Source of the DNA: a virus
Reading direction: 5' to 3' (one strand)
Virus record (IMG/VR): IMGVR_UViG_3300021368_002180
Coordinates: 1-27,842 of that record
DNA: 27,842 nt
Under the pieces are notes generated by a model. That model ran no database searches. It was not told the DNA's origin and saw only the letters and a program-made list of their open reading frames with translations. Positions 1-11,400 of the stretch are shown here, in pieces. The first letter of the stretch is position 1. The number at the start of each line of letters is the position of its first letter. A program made the translations under genes and the position numbers.

Positions 1-3000
1 GCTAGTACCTCTGTTAATAAATGTTGGGTTAGCTAGTGCGCCATTACCAATTTTTGCATTAAGAACAACATCTTCAATATTACCAGGGTCTGTAACTGTA
101 ATAGTTGGTGCAGTGCCTTCGTATCCACTGCCTGGTTCTTGCATTCTAACTTCGAATATTTTTTCATTTGCAACACTTGCTCTACCTAGTGCAGGTGCAC
201 CTCTGTAAATAACTTTAGCAGTATTTGATGTGTCATCTATACTACAGAATCTACCAATTGGTGTTGATGCTCCAACAGTGTGTGGGTTACCAAATGCAAC
301 TTTTTCTCCAATGTCTGCAAGTCCAGTTACATCTGTCCATGTTACACCATCAAAAGATTCAGCAATTTTTGTTTCAATTGAACTGTAAGTTACAACAAAT
401 ACACCTTGTCCATATGCAAGTCCGCTTGGTGTTGCAGTTGCATCTGGAGTGCTTGCCGCCACCCAATTTGTTCCGTCTATACTGTATGCCATATTGTTGG
501 CGCCTGTATCACTTGATAGTGCTACAAAAATACCATTACCCCAAGCAACATCAATCCATGTTTTACTATTTGGTAGTGTTACTTGTGTCCAAGTTTCACC
601 GTCTGTTGATATAGCACCTGCGGCCTGGCCGCTTCTTAGAGCAACATACAATCCTTTACCATATGTTAAACATGAGTATCCTGTTCCTCCTGGAAGCACA
701 GTAGCAACATTAGTCCATGTAGCACCTGAATCTGTTGAGTATTCAATATCTGTGTCGTTGTTTGATATTGCAACAAATTTATTTGTGCCTGCACCTAAAT
801 AACCGTATGCTACACTCATCACAGTACCAGCTGTTAGTGAAAGTGTTCCAGTACCCCAAGTAGTCAATGTTTCATCTGTAGACCTATCAACTGTTGTTGA
901 GCTTGGTCTTGTTGCAACAACTGCATGTGGTTTGAATGTTGTTGAACCGTCATTTTGTAATCCGCTTGCTAGTTTTTGGTGGTTACCTGTTACAGTTCTA
1001 TTTGTCCAAGTTGCTCCACCATCTACACTGATATAGAAGTTTCCGTCTGCAAGCGCAGTAAAGTAACCCTTGCGTCCAATACCTGCAAAATCGAAATCAA
1101 CTACAGCACCATTTGCATTTACTGTTGTAATTGTAACTGTAATATCGTTATCAGGAGTTGCACCTCCTACGCTAGTTCCTAGTATTGTTACAGTGTCTAG
1201 TCTAGTAAATTCTTGTCCTGTGGCATTTACAGTTACATAGTATTTTGCACCATTACGTGTAACATCAAATGTTGCACCACTACCATCGCTGTTTGATACA
1301 CTTGCAACACCTGTGTACTGTGCTGATGTTTCAACAAATTCAATGTCGTTAAATGTATCTGTTGCAATTACATTAGATGCATCTGCTGTATTGTTAGGAG
1401 CAGGAATAGTAATTCTTGGTTCAACTACATATGTTGAACTACTGTTAGGAGCAACAATTGTTGTACCTGGTACAACATGGCTCCATCCTGAATTGCCATA
1501 TCTATCACTAACGTTTGCAAGTTTGGAACCTGAATTGTAACTTGTGATATAACCGTAGTTACCAGTAGCCGCACCACCTGTAATATAAATTGCCATACCA
1601 ACATAAGCACTAGACAAACTACCATCTGTAGCCGCTAAGTTAATACTTGTAAGTGAACCTGCTTGAGCTGTGTTACTTACAACAGTATAGTTTGTACCAC
1701 CAGCGTTACTTGGAGATTCTACAGTTTCACCGATTTCAATCCTATGAATAGCTCCATCTCTAAATTCGTCTGCTAAAAGTGCTTCACCTGTACCAGCACC
1801 AAATATGTTAATATTTGCTTCAGTATAATCGTTACCAGCATGTGAGTATTCTAGTCTTAACAATTGATCTGTATCTGTAAACACATTAGAAATTGTTGCG
1901 TTATACTGAGTTGAGTTATCAACAATAGCTGTTACTGGAATTTCTTCTGGATCAACACCTTCAGCTACTGAACCAAATGTACCATATGAGTTGTTACCGT
2001 TAGTTGCACGAGCTCTACCACCTGTTTCACACAAGTAACCAATATGTGAGTAGTACGTAAACACTGACACAAGTTCTGCCCTACCGTTGTTTAACAACCA
2101 TGCACCAATACCATCTGATATTACTTGTGTAAAGTCGTTTGAAACAATAGAGTCATTACCACCGTCGTGTAATGCACCATCAATTTTTTGTCCAACAGCC
2201 GCATAACCAAATGTTGATACGTTTTGTACGTATGGAGAACGTGCAGTAATCCAAACTCTTTCATCTTTAGGACCCCAACCTGGATCAAGTGAAGCGTATG
2301 CTCCTGCTGTTGGTCTACGTGTGCCGAAAGCGTTTTCTGATCCTAGATCTCCTTGTAGTCCATCTAAAGATTGTAATCTTAATCCTGTACCATTTCTTAG
2401 ATAGTACATGTCTTCTTCTTGTGAACCTAACACACTATTTGCATAGTATCTTGCGCCTAGTGCTGATCTATACCAACCTGTGTAATCCATTTCTGTATCT
2501 GTTCTATCGTCTACATTCAATGGAGCTGGATAATTTGTTTTCCAGTTTCTTGAATACTGTGCGTCCCACTTCATTGCATAGACATATTCTCTTACATCTC
2601 TTGCACAAAGGGTTCTGTTAAATGCATAAGTGCTACGAACTTGAACTAGTGCCGCGTAAGTGTTATCAAGATATCTTACTGCCTGCACCGTGATATGATC
2701 AGTTTCGTTGTTAATTTGAATTTGTGCTGATCTTAAATCTGCGTTGGCAAAATTTACATCTGGATATGTTGCCGCTGGTAGTCCTGATAAACTTCCTGCT
2801 GAAATAATATCTTCAATGATTTGTAAATTTGTTTGTGCTAAAGTACCTTCAGTTGCAGTGGCCGCTGTGCCTGATGTATCTTGTGTAGCGGCATTACCAG
2901 TACTTTTAGTAACCGATGTCTCTTGGATAACTTGGCTTGCTACTGTTGCTAGTCTATCAAATGCACCTACTGTTGCTGTTTGTTCTGCACCACTGTATCT

Positions 3001-6000
3001 TGCTGTACCGCTTATGACATAATTTCTTGCTTGTGCAACACTTGCACTTGTACCACCGTACATGATGTCGTAACATAGTGCATCAACTGCATAAAGTATT
3101 TCGTTTTGATGCTCAGTTGTCCAGGTCACTCCGCCATGATTAACTGCAACCCATGCTGTAATTTCTGCGCCTAAAAACGCTCTGTTTGCAATCAATTGAG
3201 CTACTGCATTTTGATTATTAGTTGAAGTAGTAGCTGGTACTGGGAATGTTAATGCATCTGCATTTCCTAATCCATTATTTAAAATATCTACTATTTCTGT
3301 AAATGCCGCATTTGCTCTTGATAAGCCTGTTGTGCTTGTTCTTACTTTGTAAAGTTCAGCTACTCTTGCTTTAACAAAGTTTATACCAGCTGTAGTTTGT
3401 GTAAGTTGACTACCTGTAACAACACTTGAATAACTTTGTCTATACAAGTTACCATTAGTAACTGCATTATAGTTTGTACCTAATGCAACATCATAACCTA
3501 CACCTTCTAAGATGTATCCGTAATCTCTACGACATTTTTCTTTATTGTATTGGAAAGCAGATTGTGTTGGATCAAATGCAAAACCAGCACCATTTACACT
3601 TGTGCTTACTGTGAAAGTCGTATCACTTACAATTTCTTTAACATAAAAATCTGTTTCTGTTGTTGTACCAATTTCTGCAACTGCACTAGCACTATCATCG
3701 TAGTTAAAGAATCTTACATTCATATTAGGTGTAAGCCAACTAGTGTCTGCAACATGAACAGTTCCGTCTGCTTCCACTTTTGAAACAGCCGCTCTATAAC
3801 ATTCATCTGCTTCATTAAGTGCTTCTTGTACTAACCATTCTTTGTTAGTTTCTAGCTGATAGTTTGAATTGTATATTTCTGGATCTGCAACTTGCTTGTT
3901 AGCACCTTCATGGCTTGCTGTCCAAATAATATCGTTTATCCATTCTAATGTTTCGTCTAACTGTCTAGAGGTGAATTCTTGTTCACTACTTAACTTCTGC
4001 TTCATTTGCTTCATTGCAAATTTGTTAGCCGCTATAGTTGCGTCTTTTTGATCGCCTAATACCTTAGAACTTCCTGCTCTTCTATAACTGTATGCATTAA
4101 CAATACTTGCGTAGTTTGTATCAAGCATAGCATCATAACGTGCCGCATCAAATATTAAACCTAAATCTCTTGTGCATTTTGCATGATTAAATTTAAAGTC
4201 GCTGTATGTATCAGTTACATATTGCAGTGTTGTTGCAACAATGCTATCTCTGTTAGAATCAAACAGTGCGTAGTCAGTAGCGGTTTGTCCTGTTTCTGTG
4301 CTTGTAACTTCAGTAGTTGCTGTAATACCTGTAGATACACCTGCATTAATAGCGTTGATACTTTCAGTTAAGAATGTGTTAACTTGTGTTGCTTCAGTTG
4401 CACTTGCAGGTGATCCTGCTGTGCTTTGTGTTTGTGTATTACCTGTCTGCTTAGTAACTGCTTGTTCTTGTACAATTTGTTGGCAAATGCTTGACATGTG
4501 TGTAAGTGCGCCAGCATATTGAGTAGTCTCACCAGTTATGATAATTGCTTCTTTATCTGTACCTGGAAGTTCAAAGAAACTTTTTGCTGTTCTTGTTTGC
4601 GCTATGTTGCCGCCGTACATGATATCAAATGCCATACCTTCTACAGCATCGCCAACATATTTTCTTAATCTATCTGCACTGTATACAAAACTACCTGGGG
4701 GGTTGTTGTAAGTATTTTCTACATATTGTATTACATCGTCTTCGATAAACACTTTGTTTGCAGTTAAGTTAGTCATTGCATCTTGTTTATCTTGTGCTGA
4801 ATTGTATGAAGGATAACTTGCTGAGTCAGCCGCATTTCTACCATTTTGAATAATATCAATAACTTCATTAAAGAAACTACGTGTTCTAGTGATATAAGTT
4901 GTATCAGTTAAATCGTCAATGATTTCATCTCTTGCTTTTCTAATCGCGCCAACTGTTTGTGTTTTTTGTGCGCCTAGTAAGTAAGCACTTGTGCCTCTTT
5001 GATACGCTCTACCTGCTTGTAATGCTAGATAGTTTGAACCAGTAAGCACATCATTTTGTGCTCCTTCAAATAATGTTTCTAAATCTCTTCGGCAAATACC
5101 TGAATCATATTTAAAGCTACCAAAGTTTAGGTTTATAAAGTCAATTGTATCTTTACCAACTTGTGCTTTGTTTGTATCTATAGCATTTGAATCTGCGAAT
5201 GTAAGTGCGTTTGTATTTGCAACGCTAGGATAAACAATTGATACAGTGCCTATACCATTGTCAATTATATCAATAATATCATCAAACAAATTACCAATTG
5301 TAGTTGATTCACTTGCGGTTCCACCTGTGCCAGCAATCTGAGCAACGTCAGTTTGTAATAAAGGAGTAACAGTAATGTTACGCTGTACAGTTTGCACCAA
5401 CTGCTTTAAGAAAGCATATGCCGCTAAAGTTGCCGCTTTGGAGTCTGCAGGAATGTTTAATTGTGTTCCTGTATAATATGCTTCGCCTGCAATAACACTT
5501 TGCCAGTTACCACCATATGTTAAATCGTATGCAACTGCGTCTAGTAAAAATCCAATATCTTGCTTACATTTAGTTCTTCCATAATATAGATTTGGATAGT
5601 TTGCGTTGATGTATGCTGTTGTTTCTGCTTTAATAAATTCTCTGTTGAGTAAAAATAGATCACGACCTCTACCAGCATTAGTGTTTGTCATATTCCATGC
5701 TTTTGGTAGTTCTGCATAAAGTTTTTCACCTAGTTGTGCATCTATGCTTCTTCTTATACCACGCATTTGACGAGTAACACCTTCCCATACTTGCGGAGTT
5801 TCAGCGTATGGATATGCTACTGTTTGAGTAAGTGTGTTTCCAGTTGTAGGAGTCATTGTTAAACCGGCGGATACGTTACCTACAACTTTTTCTAATCTTT
5901 CAAGAGCTTTGCTTGTGTATTTGTAATCACTTCTTGCAGTTAATGTGCTGTTTGTTGACTTACGTGGTTGTACATTTACTGCACGTAATTCGTCTCCCAT

Positions 6001-6174
6001 AATACAACATTCTGCTGGAACAATAATTGGAAGAACTTCTCTATATTGTCCTGTTGCAACTTTAATAAGTGTTTTTCTTATACTTCTTGCAGGAATATCA
6101 TTACTATTACCTGCTGTTACAGCATCAGTTATTATCTTTCCTAGATCCTGTATTGTTTCATATACCGTAGCCAT
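1..6174 (-). CDS. Giant modular virion/tail-fibre-like protein (3' end beyond window)
   Basis: The frame stays open from the ATG at 6174 to base 1 (2058 codons), and the stop lies outside the window. The ATG shares its A with the stop of the upstream 747-aa gene (TAATG), so translation is probably coupled. Residues about 30-70 form a beta-helix-type entry (motif MGDELRA). About 200-1220 carry alpha-helical repeats with a CxRDxG...YDxxxGxNY signature (Cys near 203, 361, 667, 881 and 1190; variants without the Cys near 505 and 1025). A beta-helix follows (ARSPYVQNV near 1309, RAELVSVFTYY near 1366). Then comes a beta-propeller near 1704-1964 with at least five Asp-box-like blades, two canonical (SVDGGATW, STDSGATW). 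From residue about 1220 on it parallels the 1859-aa protein; by that alignment about 320 residues are missing. A host-adhesion or fibre role is inferred from architecture; no enzyme motif was recognised. Confidence 0.85.
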   Translation of the reverse strand, partial: MATVYETIQDLGKIITDAVTAGNSNDIPARSIRKTLIKVATGQYREVLPIIVPAECCIMGDELRAVNVQPRKSTNSTLTARSDYKYTSKALERLEKVVGNVSAGLTMTPTTGNTLTQTVAYPYAETPQVWEGVTRQMRGIRRSIDAQLGEKLYAELPKAWNMTNTNAGRGRDLFLLNREFIKAETTAYINANYPNLYYGRTKCKQDIGFLLDAVAYDLTYGGNWQSVIAGEAYYTGTQLNIPADSKAATLAAYAFLKQLVQTVQRNITVTPLLQTDVAQIAGTGGTASESTTIGNLFDDIIDIIDNGIGTVSIVYPSVANTNALTFADSNAIDTNKAQVGKDTIDFINLNFGSFKYDSGICRRDLETLFEGAQNDVLTGSNYLALQAGRAYQRGTSAYLLGAQKTQTVGAIRKARDEIIDDLTDTTYITRTRSFFNEVIDIIQNGRNAADSASYPSYNSAQDKQDAMTNLTANKVFIEDDVIQYVENTYNNPPGSFVYSADRLRKYVGDAVEGMAFDIMYGGNIAQTRTAKSFFELPGTDKEAIIITGETTQYAGALTHMSSICQQIVQEQAVTKQTGNTQTQSTAGSPASATEATQVNTFLTESINAINAGVSTGITATTEVTSTETGQTATDYALFDSNRDSIVATTLQYVTDTYSDFKFNHAKCTRDLGLIFDAARYDAMLDTNYASIVNAYSYRRAGSSKVLGDQKDATIAANKFAMKQMKQKLSSEQEFTSRQLDETLEWINDIIWTASHEGANKQVADPEIYNSNYQLETNKEWLVQEALNEADECYRAAVSKVEADGTVHVADTSWLTPNMNVRFFNYDDSASAVAEIGTTTETDFYVKEIVSDTTFTVSTSVNGAGFAFDPTQSAFQYNKEKCRRDYGYILEGVGYDVALGTNYNAVTNGNLYRQSYSSVVTGSQLTQTTAGINFVKARVAELYKVRTSTTGLSRANAAFTEIVDILNNGLGNADALTFPVPATTSTNNQNAVAQLIANRAFLGAEITAWVAVNHGGVTWTTEHQNEILYAVDALCYDIMYGGTSASVAQARNYVISGTARYSGAEQTATVGAFDRLATVASQVIQETSVTKSTGNAATQDTSGTAATATEGTLAQTNLQIIEDIISAGSLSGLPAATYPDVNFANADLRSAQIQINNETDHITVQAVRYLDNTYAALVQVRSTYAFNRTLCARDVREYVYAMKWDAQYSRNWKTNYPAPLNVDDRTDTEMDYTGWYRSALGARYYANSVLGSQEEDMYYLRNGTGLRLQSLDGLQGDLGSENAFGTRRPTAGAYASLDPGWGPKDERVWITARSPYVQNVSTFGYAAVGQKIDGALHDGGNDSIVSNDFTQVISDGIGAWLLNNGRAELVSVFTYYSHIGYLCETGGRARATNGNNSYGTFGSVAEGVDPEEIPVTAIVDNSTQYNATISNVFTDTDQLLRLEYSHAGNDYTEANINIFGAGTGEALLADEFRDGAIHRIEIGETVESPSNAGGTNYTVVSNTAQAGSLTSINLAATDGSLSSAYVGMAIYITGGAATGNYGYITSYNSGSKLANVSDRYGNSGWSHVVPGTTIVAPNSSSTYVVEPRITIPAPNNTADASNVIATDTFNDIEFVETSAQYTGVASVSNSDGSGATFDVTRNGAKYYVTVNATGQEFTRLDTVTILGTSVGGATPDNDITVTITTVNANGAVVDFDFAGIGRKGYFTALADGNFYISVDGGATWTNRTVTGNHQKLASGLQNDGSTTFKPHAVVATRPSSTTVDRSTDETLTTWGTGTLSLTAGTVMSVAYGYLGAGTNKFVAISNNDTDIEYSTDSGATWTNVATVLPGGTGYSCLTYGKGLYVALRSGQAAGAISTDGETWTQVTLPNSKTWIDVAWGNGIFVALSSDTGANNMAYSIDGTNWVAASTPDATATPSGLAYGQGVFVVTYSSIETKIAESFDGVTWTDVTGLADIGEKVAFGNPHTVGASTPIGRFCSIDDTSNTAKVIYRGAPALGRASVANEKIFEVRMQEPGSGYEGTAPTITVTDPGNIEDVVLNAKIGNGALANPTFINRGTS

Positions 6175-8417
6175 TAATAGCCTCCTCCGCCTGGGTTATA
6201 ACCGCCACCTGGTGTTTGATCAGAGTAAGTACCTCCTGAACTACTTCCACTGATTTGACCCTCATACTCAACAGCGTCTTGAGCTCCTAGTGCCGTTTCG
6301 AAATATTGTGGTACAACTCTAGTTGAGTTGTCTCCGTTTGTTGTTTGATAATTTACAGCAGGTGCCTGTTGTGCAAGAACCTTTTGTATTAAGCTAATAC
6401 CGTAGTTAATACTTGCTACAGTTTCAGCTTCTTGTCCTAATGTATAAAATTTGCCTGGATTAGTAACATATTCTAGAGCCGCTTCCCTTGATTTTATATT
6501 ACCACCATGTGCTAAATCATAAATAAATGCATCAATGATGTATCCCATATCTCTTTCACATTTCTTTGAATCATATGTAAAACTTGTTGTAAAAGGTGAT
6601 ACGTTATTTGCAACTTGATACTCTGTCCATTCTACTATTTCTCTTTGAATAAATCTTCTATTCATTTCTAGTAGACGTCTTGCGTCTGGTGCTTTTGTAC
6701 CGCGCTCAACTTGCATTGCGGCATACCTAATAGACTTAAATGGTCTATCTAAACTTTTTCCATATATAGGTGCAGGATTGTCTGTTCCGTGCTCGGCAAC
6801 GTGATATACATCAACGCTTTTACCTAAGAACTCCCAATTTGGAACTCCATTTGGGCTAACAGTTAAAACTTGTCCATCTTGTCCTACTGGTAATCTAACT
6901 GGCGCCGCGCCGCTGTAATAAACCATGTCACCTTTTGTAGTAAGCACACTTTGTTCTGTACCAATTGCAATAACATTCCAGTATGTTCCTGCGGTATCTA
7001 GATCCGGTCTTGAATTAGCCGCAGATACTCCGCCTGTGTTATCTGGATCACCTGATGATCCGTCATCACCTTCTGAAATATGTCCTTGCACACAAACGTA
7101 GCTATTGTCACCGTAACGAACAGTATCACCTAAATAGTACTCCTGATCATCTAACCATGTACCTCTCCAACTAAATCCTGTGTTAAGTTTTTGCCAATAT
7201 GTTGTGTTTGGTGGCTGTTTACTATTGTGTCCTGTAATACAACGATATGTGTAACCACCTAATCTTACTACATCTCCAGGTAGATATTGTTCATTTGTAC
7301 TATCTGCCTCGTAGTCTCCTTTGAATCTTAAACCTTTGGTAAACAAGCTCCATTCAGATATATCATCTTCGTTAATTACAAAACTACCACCTGATGTGTA
7401 TGCTCCAAATGTTGTAGTGTTTACTACAGCAGTTAATGCACTATCAGTGTATAATTGGAATGTGTTGGCTGTTATTGCACCTACATAGTATTTGTTATTG
7501 TTTAGTTCTGTAGTTCCAACTACACCTGTAATTAAAATTCTTGCACCGTTGTAAAGCTCATGTAATGCACTTGTTATCACGCCTGGATTAGCATTTGTTA
7601 TTCCTGTTATATCGCCTCCGATAACTCCTGGCTTAACTCCTGTATTATCTTCTCTAGCAATATAATTATTGCCGCCAAATTCTACCACGTCACCTGGTTG
7701 ATATCCTCTAGTAGGCATCCATCCGTTTTCGTATTGAAATCCTTCAACAAACTTTGTCCACTTAGAACTATCAGCGGCAAATGTTGCCTGTGAAGTATGA
7801 TAGGTATTTACAATCCATAAACTTGCACCAAATTTAACTACATCATTTACTTTATATCTATATCCTGATGCCCAGTCACCTAGCCAATCAAATCCTTGAT
7901 TAAAAATTGTCCATTTAGATTGATCAGCTTCTAAACCTAATGTATCAGTTGCCGCAGATATATGATATGTGTTACACACATATGTTGAACCGCCATACTT
8001 AACTAAGTCGTTTGCTTTGTAATCAAATGTAGTAGACCAAGCGCCTTTGTAATCTAATCCTGTAGCAAATACTTCCCATTTAGCAATGTCTGGCTCTAAG
8101 CCTGTGCTTGAATCAACAGCAGATGTATGATCTGTTTTACAAATATAAACAGTAGCGCCGTAACGAACAATGTTATCTCTAATATAAGCTGTCTGTGGTT
8201 GCCAGTCGCCTATCCATTTTTGTCCATCACTAACTAAGTTCCATTTGGTAGGAACTACATCTAAATCTGTGAAGAAAGCCGCAGAACTGTCATGTCCAAT
8301 TACACAAATATATAATTTGCCGCCGTATTCAACAACGTCATCTTTATAGTATGTTGTAGCTGTTGTCCAACTGCTTTTCCATACAAATCTAATTCTACCT
8401 AACTTAAATTCTGCCAT
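6174..8417 (-). CDS. 747-aa virion protein with seven carbohydrate-binding-like repeats
   Basis: Residues 8 to about 485 hold seven repeats of roughly 50-75 aa with the pattern W-x-Y-x-GDxVxYGGxxYxC-x-H-S...W. This resembles the short beta-sandwich chitin/carbohydrate-binding modules (CBM5/12-like) found in phage fibres. Repeat 5 carries a beta-rich insertion at about 272-350. A TTKGD linker follows near 491, then a beta-helix entry near 537 (RPFKSIRYAA), one helical CxRDxG...YD unit near 620, and a glycine-rich tail over the last 20 residues (ending GGGGY). The start is supported by GGAG eight bases upstream and a late-type promoter at 8435-8443. Its stop overlaps the start of the giant gene. 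It matches the N-terminal third of the 1859-aa protein, so it probably works with the giant protein. Function is inferred, not shown. Confidence 0.85.
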   Translation of the reverse strand: MAEFKLGRIRFVWKSSWTTATTYYKDDVVEYGGKLYICVIGHDSSAAFFTDLDVVPTKWNLVSDGQKWIGDWQPQTAYIRDNIVRYGATVYICKTDHTSAVDSSTGLEPDIAKWEVFATGLDYKGAWSTTFDYKANDLVKYGGSTYVCNTYHISAATDTLGLEADQSKWTIFNQGFDWLGDWASGYRYKVNDVVKFGASLWIVNTYHTSQATFAADSSKWTKFVEGFQYENGWMPTRGYQPGDVVEFGGNNYIAREDNTGVKPGVIGGDITGITNANPGVITSALHELYNGARILITGVVGTTELNNNKYYVGAITANTFQLYTDSALTAVVNTTTFGAYTSGGSFVINEDDISEWSLFTKGLRFKGDYEADSTNEQYLPGDVVRLGGYTYRCITGHNSKQPPNTTYWQKLNTGFSWRGTWLDDQEYYLGDTVRYGDNSYVCVQGHISEGDDGSSGDPDNTGGVSAANSRPDLDTAGTYWNVIAIGTEQSVLTTKGDMVYYSGAAPVRLPVGQDGQVLTVSPNGVPNWEFLGKSVDVYHVAEHGTDNPAPIYGKSLDRPFKSIRYAAMQVERGTKAPDARRLLEMNRRFIQREIVEWTEYQVANNVSPFTTSFTYDSKKCERDMGYIIDAFIYDLAHGGNIKSREAALEYVTNPGKFYTLGQEAETVASINYGISLIQKVLAQQAPAVNYQTTNGDNSTRVVPQYFETALGAQDAVEYEGQISGSSSGGTYSDQTPGGGYNPGGGGY

Positions 8418-8434
8418 TTATTTGCTCCGTTACT

Positions 8435-8443
8435 GTATTTATC
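8435..8443 (-). promoter_or_regulatory. T4-type late promoter (GATAAATAC)
   Basis: On the minus strand this reads GATAAATAC, matching the T4 late consensus TATAAATA at seven of eight positions. It lies in the 36-bp gap between the stop of the 1859-aa gene and the ATG of the 747-aa gene, giving a leader of about 12-15 nt. The same octamer core recurs before three other genes in the window. It would drive the 747-aa and giant genes together. Confidence 0.7.
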
Positions 8444-8453
8444 TGATTGTTCA

Positions 8454-11400
8454 TTAACTTGATCCACCTTGAACTTCAGGAACGTATTCCATTGTAATTA
8501 ACATTTGACTTAGTATTGTTCCTGAAATTCCTGTTAAATTGTTATTAGCATCTTTACCACTGAAGTCTACCACTCTATTAAAATATAAGTACGTATCGTC
8601 TGTCATACTTATTTCGTTTGTGTCTGTACCAATTTTAACTCTACCAGCAACAATTCCGTTGGCTTCTAGATCTGAACCACCAACTGACAGTCTATCTGCT
8701 AAGAATGTTGCAATAGCTTTTTGTGTTGGTACAATATTGTTGCTATCTGCACTAAATGTTGGATCTGTACTAAATTCGTTAATAACAGCTCCTGATCCAC
8801 CTAATCTCACACCACCTAATGATAGCTGACTAAGTCCATCTAAGTCAAAGAATTCAGCACTAATTGTAACAATACCTGTTGCCTGTTGCACACTAAATAA
8901 TTCTCCAGCTCTAAAGTTACCATCTTGGTCTGTACTTACATAAAACACTCTACCACCATTAAGTTCTTCAACTTCGTTTTCTGGTGCACTTGTAAAGTAT
9001 CTTCCGCCTGCATATAAATCAGGATAGTTTGTTTCTATAAAATTTCCTGTACCTATGTCTAGGAAATCATGTCCTGTAATTCTACATTGACTATATCCAC
9101 TTCTTAGAGTTGCGGCTGTTCCATGACGCATGTTATTCTCATTACGTAATCTTGGACTAATAGTAAATCTAACTTTTCTAGATCCTGTGCCACTACCATC
9201 ATCTCCAAGATCAGTAATTTTAACTCCTGTATAAAGTTTTAAATCATCTGGATCTTCTGTTTCTACATCAGGCAATGTTGAAAATCTAATTTGCACTCCT
9301 GGGCCTGGTACTATTGCAACACCATCTAAAACAACGTCGTTCGTTTCTGGAATTATATCAGCGTATCCATCTCCACTAATAGTAATTGTTGAACTAGATG
9401 TTCTATAGCCTGCACCTCTGTCAATAAAATCAGGTTGTGACAATACCCCGTCACCATAGCGCATTTCTATTTCTAAGGGTACAACAAATGTTGTATCTGT
9501 GATAGTTAATGCACAAGGATTAGATTCCGAATATCCACTACCTGGGTCCCATATAATAATTTTTCTAAATGCACCTTGGAACACATCAGCTTTGAATCTT
9601 GCTTGTTTACCTGTGGTAACTCTTGCAGTTGCATTAGATGTTGTTTGATCTCCTAGAACCACAAATGTTCCAACATTGCTAAAGTTTCCTGGAGCAATTG
9701 TGCTATACAATCTAGCATTATTGTTAAGATTACGTTCAGTCCAAATTAAACCGTCTTCTGTTGTAGCACATCTATCTATTTCATCTTGCGATGGTTGTGG
9801 AGCACCAGTTCCGGGAACTGATTGATCTCCTACTGCCATAAACACACCTTGCAAATATCTGAAGTCTTTTACATGTAAATCTACTCCTCCTAATTGAGGG
9901 ATGCTTGTGCCTGTTTTAAATGTTGTACCTTTATCTAGAGAATATAATGTTGTTCCATCTGTTGTTACAGCAATAAATCTGTTGTCACCGTATGCTAGTC
10001 CTGCAAAGTCATAATCACCTGCAGGTAGACTATTCAAATATAATATCCAGCTTACACCATCAGCAGTTCTTGCTGATTGATTTCCACTACCTGATATACA
10101 AACAAATCTTCCTTGTCCGTAAGTAATTTTTTGCCATTGAGCTGTAGTAGAGTCATCGCTATCAGGTATAGTGCCGGCTGTCCAGTTTAATCCATCTGTA
10201 CTGTATACAACATTGTTGCTTCCTTCAGCTATCATAATAAATCGACCATTACCATATGCAATATCAACCCAGTTATCTGTGGTCGGAATACTTCTAGTAA
10301 TCCAATTTTCTCCGTCATATGAAAAACTTACAGTGTTGGTATTATTCGATATAGCCACCCATGCATCTTCACCTGCTACAACTTTCCTAAAATCTCCTAT
10401 GTAACTCATGTTACCTTCCACCCAAGCTATGCCATCATCTGAGTAAGCACTAAAGTTAGGATCTGCAATTGCAACCATACGCTTGCCTCTAGGTGTTCCT
10501 GAGCTACTAAATGTAAGAATAGCATTTGTACTATCATCTGAAACTGTAAGCACAGTAATAGTTAAATCATTAGCTGGTGATGTGCCTCCTAACAGTGTTC
10601 CTAAAACAGTAAATGTATCACCTACAGCATATCCAGCACCAGACACAGTTTTTGTAAGATTATAGTTTTGTCCTTTTCTTTGGATATTAAATCTTGCAGG
10701 AATTGGATCGTCATCAAATGTATCTCCAGTTCCGTTACTAATTGCAATGTTAGTATAATCCACAGTTTGGTAACCCCAGTCTGCACCTCTCCATTCTCTA
10801 GCCGCAGGAACATCTCCGTTTACAGCAACAAATCCTGGATGTGTGGATGCTATCCTTGGTTCTATTCTATAATTAGTTGTGGAATCAAAATCTGCAACTA
10901 AGTCGGTACCTGGGATAATATGATCCCAACCTGCTGTGTTATCTGACTCTTTAGCTACTGTGGTATCTCTAGTAATAACATCAAATCCTGTAATATATGC
11001 ATACTGTCCTGCACCTCTACCCGATGTTATAATGATACGCATTCCGTTAATATCTGATAAAAATTGTGTAGGATCGTTTGTGTTTAATCTAATTGTACTT
11101 GTTGCATCTACTGTTATTTGTGCAGAGTTTGCATTTACTTTAAATCCACTTCCGCCTTCTGAGCCAGAACCTTTTGTGTTTATTAGTCTAGGCTCAAATA
11201 CTCCGCCATCTCTAAAATCTGTGTATTCAATATCTGCATCATCACCTGCTCCTGTAATAACCGCATCAGCTGATGTATATTTTTCTCCGCAATTTTCGTA
11301 TTGAAAAACAAATAATTCGTCTGATGTACCACCAGCAAATGCACTGTCTACTAGTGCTTCGTTTTCTCTATTGTTCACAGTGACAGCATCTGGAGTTTCC

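Noticed and set aside
6174-6176. Frameshift or sequencing error splitting one gene into the 747-aa and giant ORFs
   Set aside because: The 747-aa protein ends in a proper Gly-rich tail not found in the 1859-aa protein, and the giant starts at a clean TAATG. Neither side continues into the other in another frame.
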